A DNA stretch of 64,000 nucleotides, taken from contig NC_135137.1 in NCBI RefSeq assembly GCF_051014445.1, forward strand, positions 15,687,501-15,751,500. The letters run 5' to 3'. How positions within the stretch are numbered: position 1 is the first letter of the stretch; each line of letters begins with the position of its first letter. A program made the translations under genes and the position numbers. The DNA is from Colletes latitarsis. Lineage: Eukaryota > Arthropoda > Insecta > Hymenoptera > Colletidae. Positions 63,217-64,000 of the stretch are shown piece by piece. A model generated the notes under the pieces. That model was not told the DNA's origin, made no database searches, and was given only the letters and a program-made list of their open reading frames with translations.

Positions 63217-64000
63217 GGGATAACGCATGTTAGGTCTAGGTTAGGCCTGGGATTTGCCCTAATCAGACTCATACTTTCGCATTCTTCACATACTTCTTGA
63301 ACAGATCCTGGGGTTTTTCTGGTTCGGACCACATAGTAATGTGTTACCACACTGAAGCAGTCGATTAAACCTGGTTTCGATCAATATTTTAGAGGATAAC
63401 TCATGTTAGGTCTGGGTTAGGTCTAGGATTTGCCGTCATGAGGCTCATACTTTCGCATATTTCTCATACTTGATGGCCAGATTCTGGGCTTTTTCCGGTA
63501 TGGGACACGTGGTAATGTGGTACCACACTGAAACAGTCAATTAAGCCTAGTCTGGGTCAACATTTCAAAGGATAACGCATGTTAGGTATAGGTTAGGTCT
63601 GGGATTTGCTCACATCAGGCTCATACTTTCGCATATTTAGCAATCTTGTTGGCCAGATCCTGGGCTTCCACTGGTTTGGATCACATAGTAATGTGGTACC
63701 ACACTGAAACAGTCGACTAAACCTGGTCACGATCAATATTTCAGAGGATAACGCATGAGATGTCTGGGTTAGGTCTGGGATTTGCCCTCTTCAGTCTCAT
63801 ACTTTCCATTCTACACATACTTCTTGAACAGATCCTGGGTATTTTCTGGTTCGGATCACATAGTAATGTGTTACCACACTGAAACAGTCGATTAAACCTG
63901 GTTTCGATCACTGTTTTAGAGAGTAACTCATGTTAGGTCTAGGTTTGGCCTGGGATTTGCCCTCATCAGACTCATACTTTCGCATTCTTCTCATACTTGT
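63216..64000 (+). repeat. Right edge of the array
   Basis: About 4.5 more monomers of domain A/C type follow, including GGACCACATAG, TGAAGCAGTC, CATTTAGCAATC and the TTTCCATTCTACAC deletion variant. The last monomer ends in CATACTTGT at 64,000, exactly at the phase boundary, with no sign of the array ending. The array therefore continues beyond the window, as it also must at the left edge. Confidence 0.9.

Larger units (their letters stand above)
1..64000. repeat. Satellite DNA array, 176-bp monomer, 364 head-to-tail copies
   Basis: The same unit recurs without interruption from end to end. The GGATAAC motif falls at 97, 273, 449, 625, 802, 978 and 1154 in the first kilobase, and the same phase holds to the right edge. 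All copies I read lie in the same orientation, with no inverted segment and no inserted element. Consensus GC is about 45%, with 6 CpG per monomer against about 9 expected from base composition, so CpG is only mildly depleted. Three monomers equal 528 bp (divisible by 3) but one does not, so no frame stays open across copies. Such arrays normally form heterochromatin at centromeres or chromosome ends. Which of these applies here cannot be told from the sequence. No gene lies anywhere in this span. Confidence 0.98.

Noticed and set aside
1..64000. CRISPR array
   Set aside because: Repeats are continuous 176-bp units that vary along their whole length; there are no short identical repeats separated by unique spacers.
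1..64000. Tandem-repeat protein gene or repeat-containing long RNA gene
   Set aside because: Stops occur in every frame within one to two monomers, and no splice pattern, promoter or polyadenylation context stands out. Satellite transcripts may exist but the sequence does not show it.

Overview
The whole window is one uninterrupted satellite DNA array. I see no genes, RNA genes, transposons or CRISPR arrays. A monomer of about 176 bp (consensus about 45% GC) is repeated head to tail on one strand from the first base to the last. I checked the phase at landmarks near 0.1, 4.1, 9.9, 18.0, 19.8, 29.7, 32.2, 45.9, 48.4, 54.2, 60.5 and 63.9 kb. The length is explained by 364 monomers (364 x 176 = 64,064) minus 64 bases. 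Those 64 bases are six copies of one 11-bp deletion (-66), six 1-bp insertions (+6) and four 1-bp deletions (-4). The window begins and ends at the same monomer phase.

Organism: an array this long with higher-order repeats points to eukaryotic heterochromatin (centromeric, pericentromeric or subtelomeric). Most monomers carry two TTAGG pentamers 11 bp apart. TTAGG is the common arthropod telomere unit, so an insect is plausible. A 176-bp satellite (the AluI family, near short-arm telomeres) is known from honeybee, and the length agrees. I cannot confirm the sequence match, and only some monomers here contain AGCT, so this is a hypothesis.

Layout. Domain A (1 to about 19.25 kb) is an older mosaic with a 352-bp dimer repeat, a five-monomer block recurring every 33, 29 and 7 monomers, and a 7-mer tandem duplication. 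Domain B (about 19.25-41.15 and 44.86-59.3 kb) is built from near-identical kilobase-scale duplications: a 5.9-kb block repeated 9.86 kb away, a 3.6-kb block repeated 16.17 kb away, and a 2,805-bp higher-order repeat (15 full monomers plus one 165-bp monomer). An island of domain-A-like monomers (about 41.15-44.86 kb) inside domain B contains a very recent 1,408-bp (8-mer) tandem duplication. Domain C (about 59.3-64 kb) again resembles domain A. The similar flanks around a more homogeneous core suggest that the core expanded between older sequence.

Monomers are mosaics of a few alternative head segments and middle segments, which correlate but are reshuffled. Several recombination joints can be read directly as chimeric monomers. 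The only open reading frames are short (60-80 codons), run through repeat sequence and are judged to be chance. Block boundaries below are approximate, usually within about 30 bp, because they were placed by eye.
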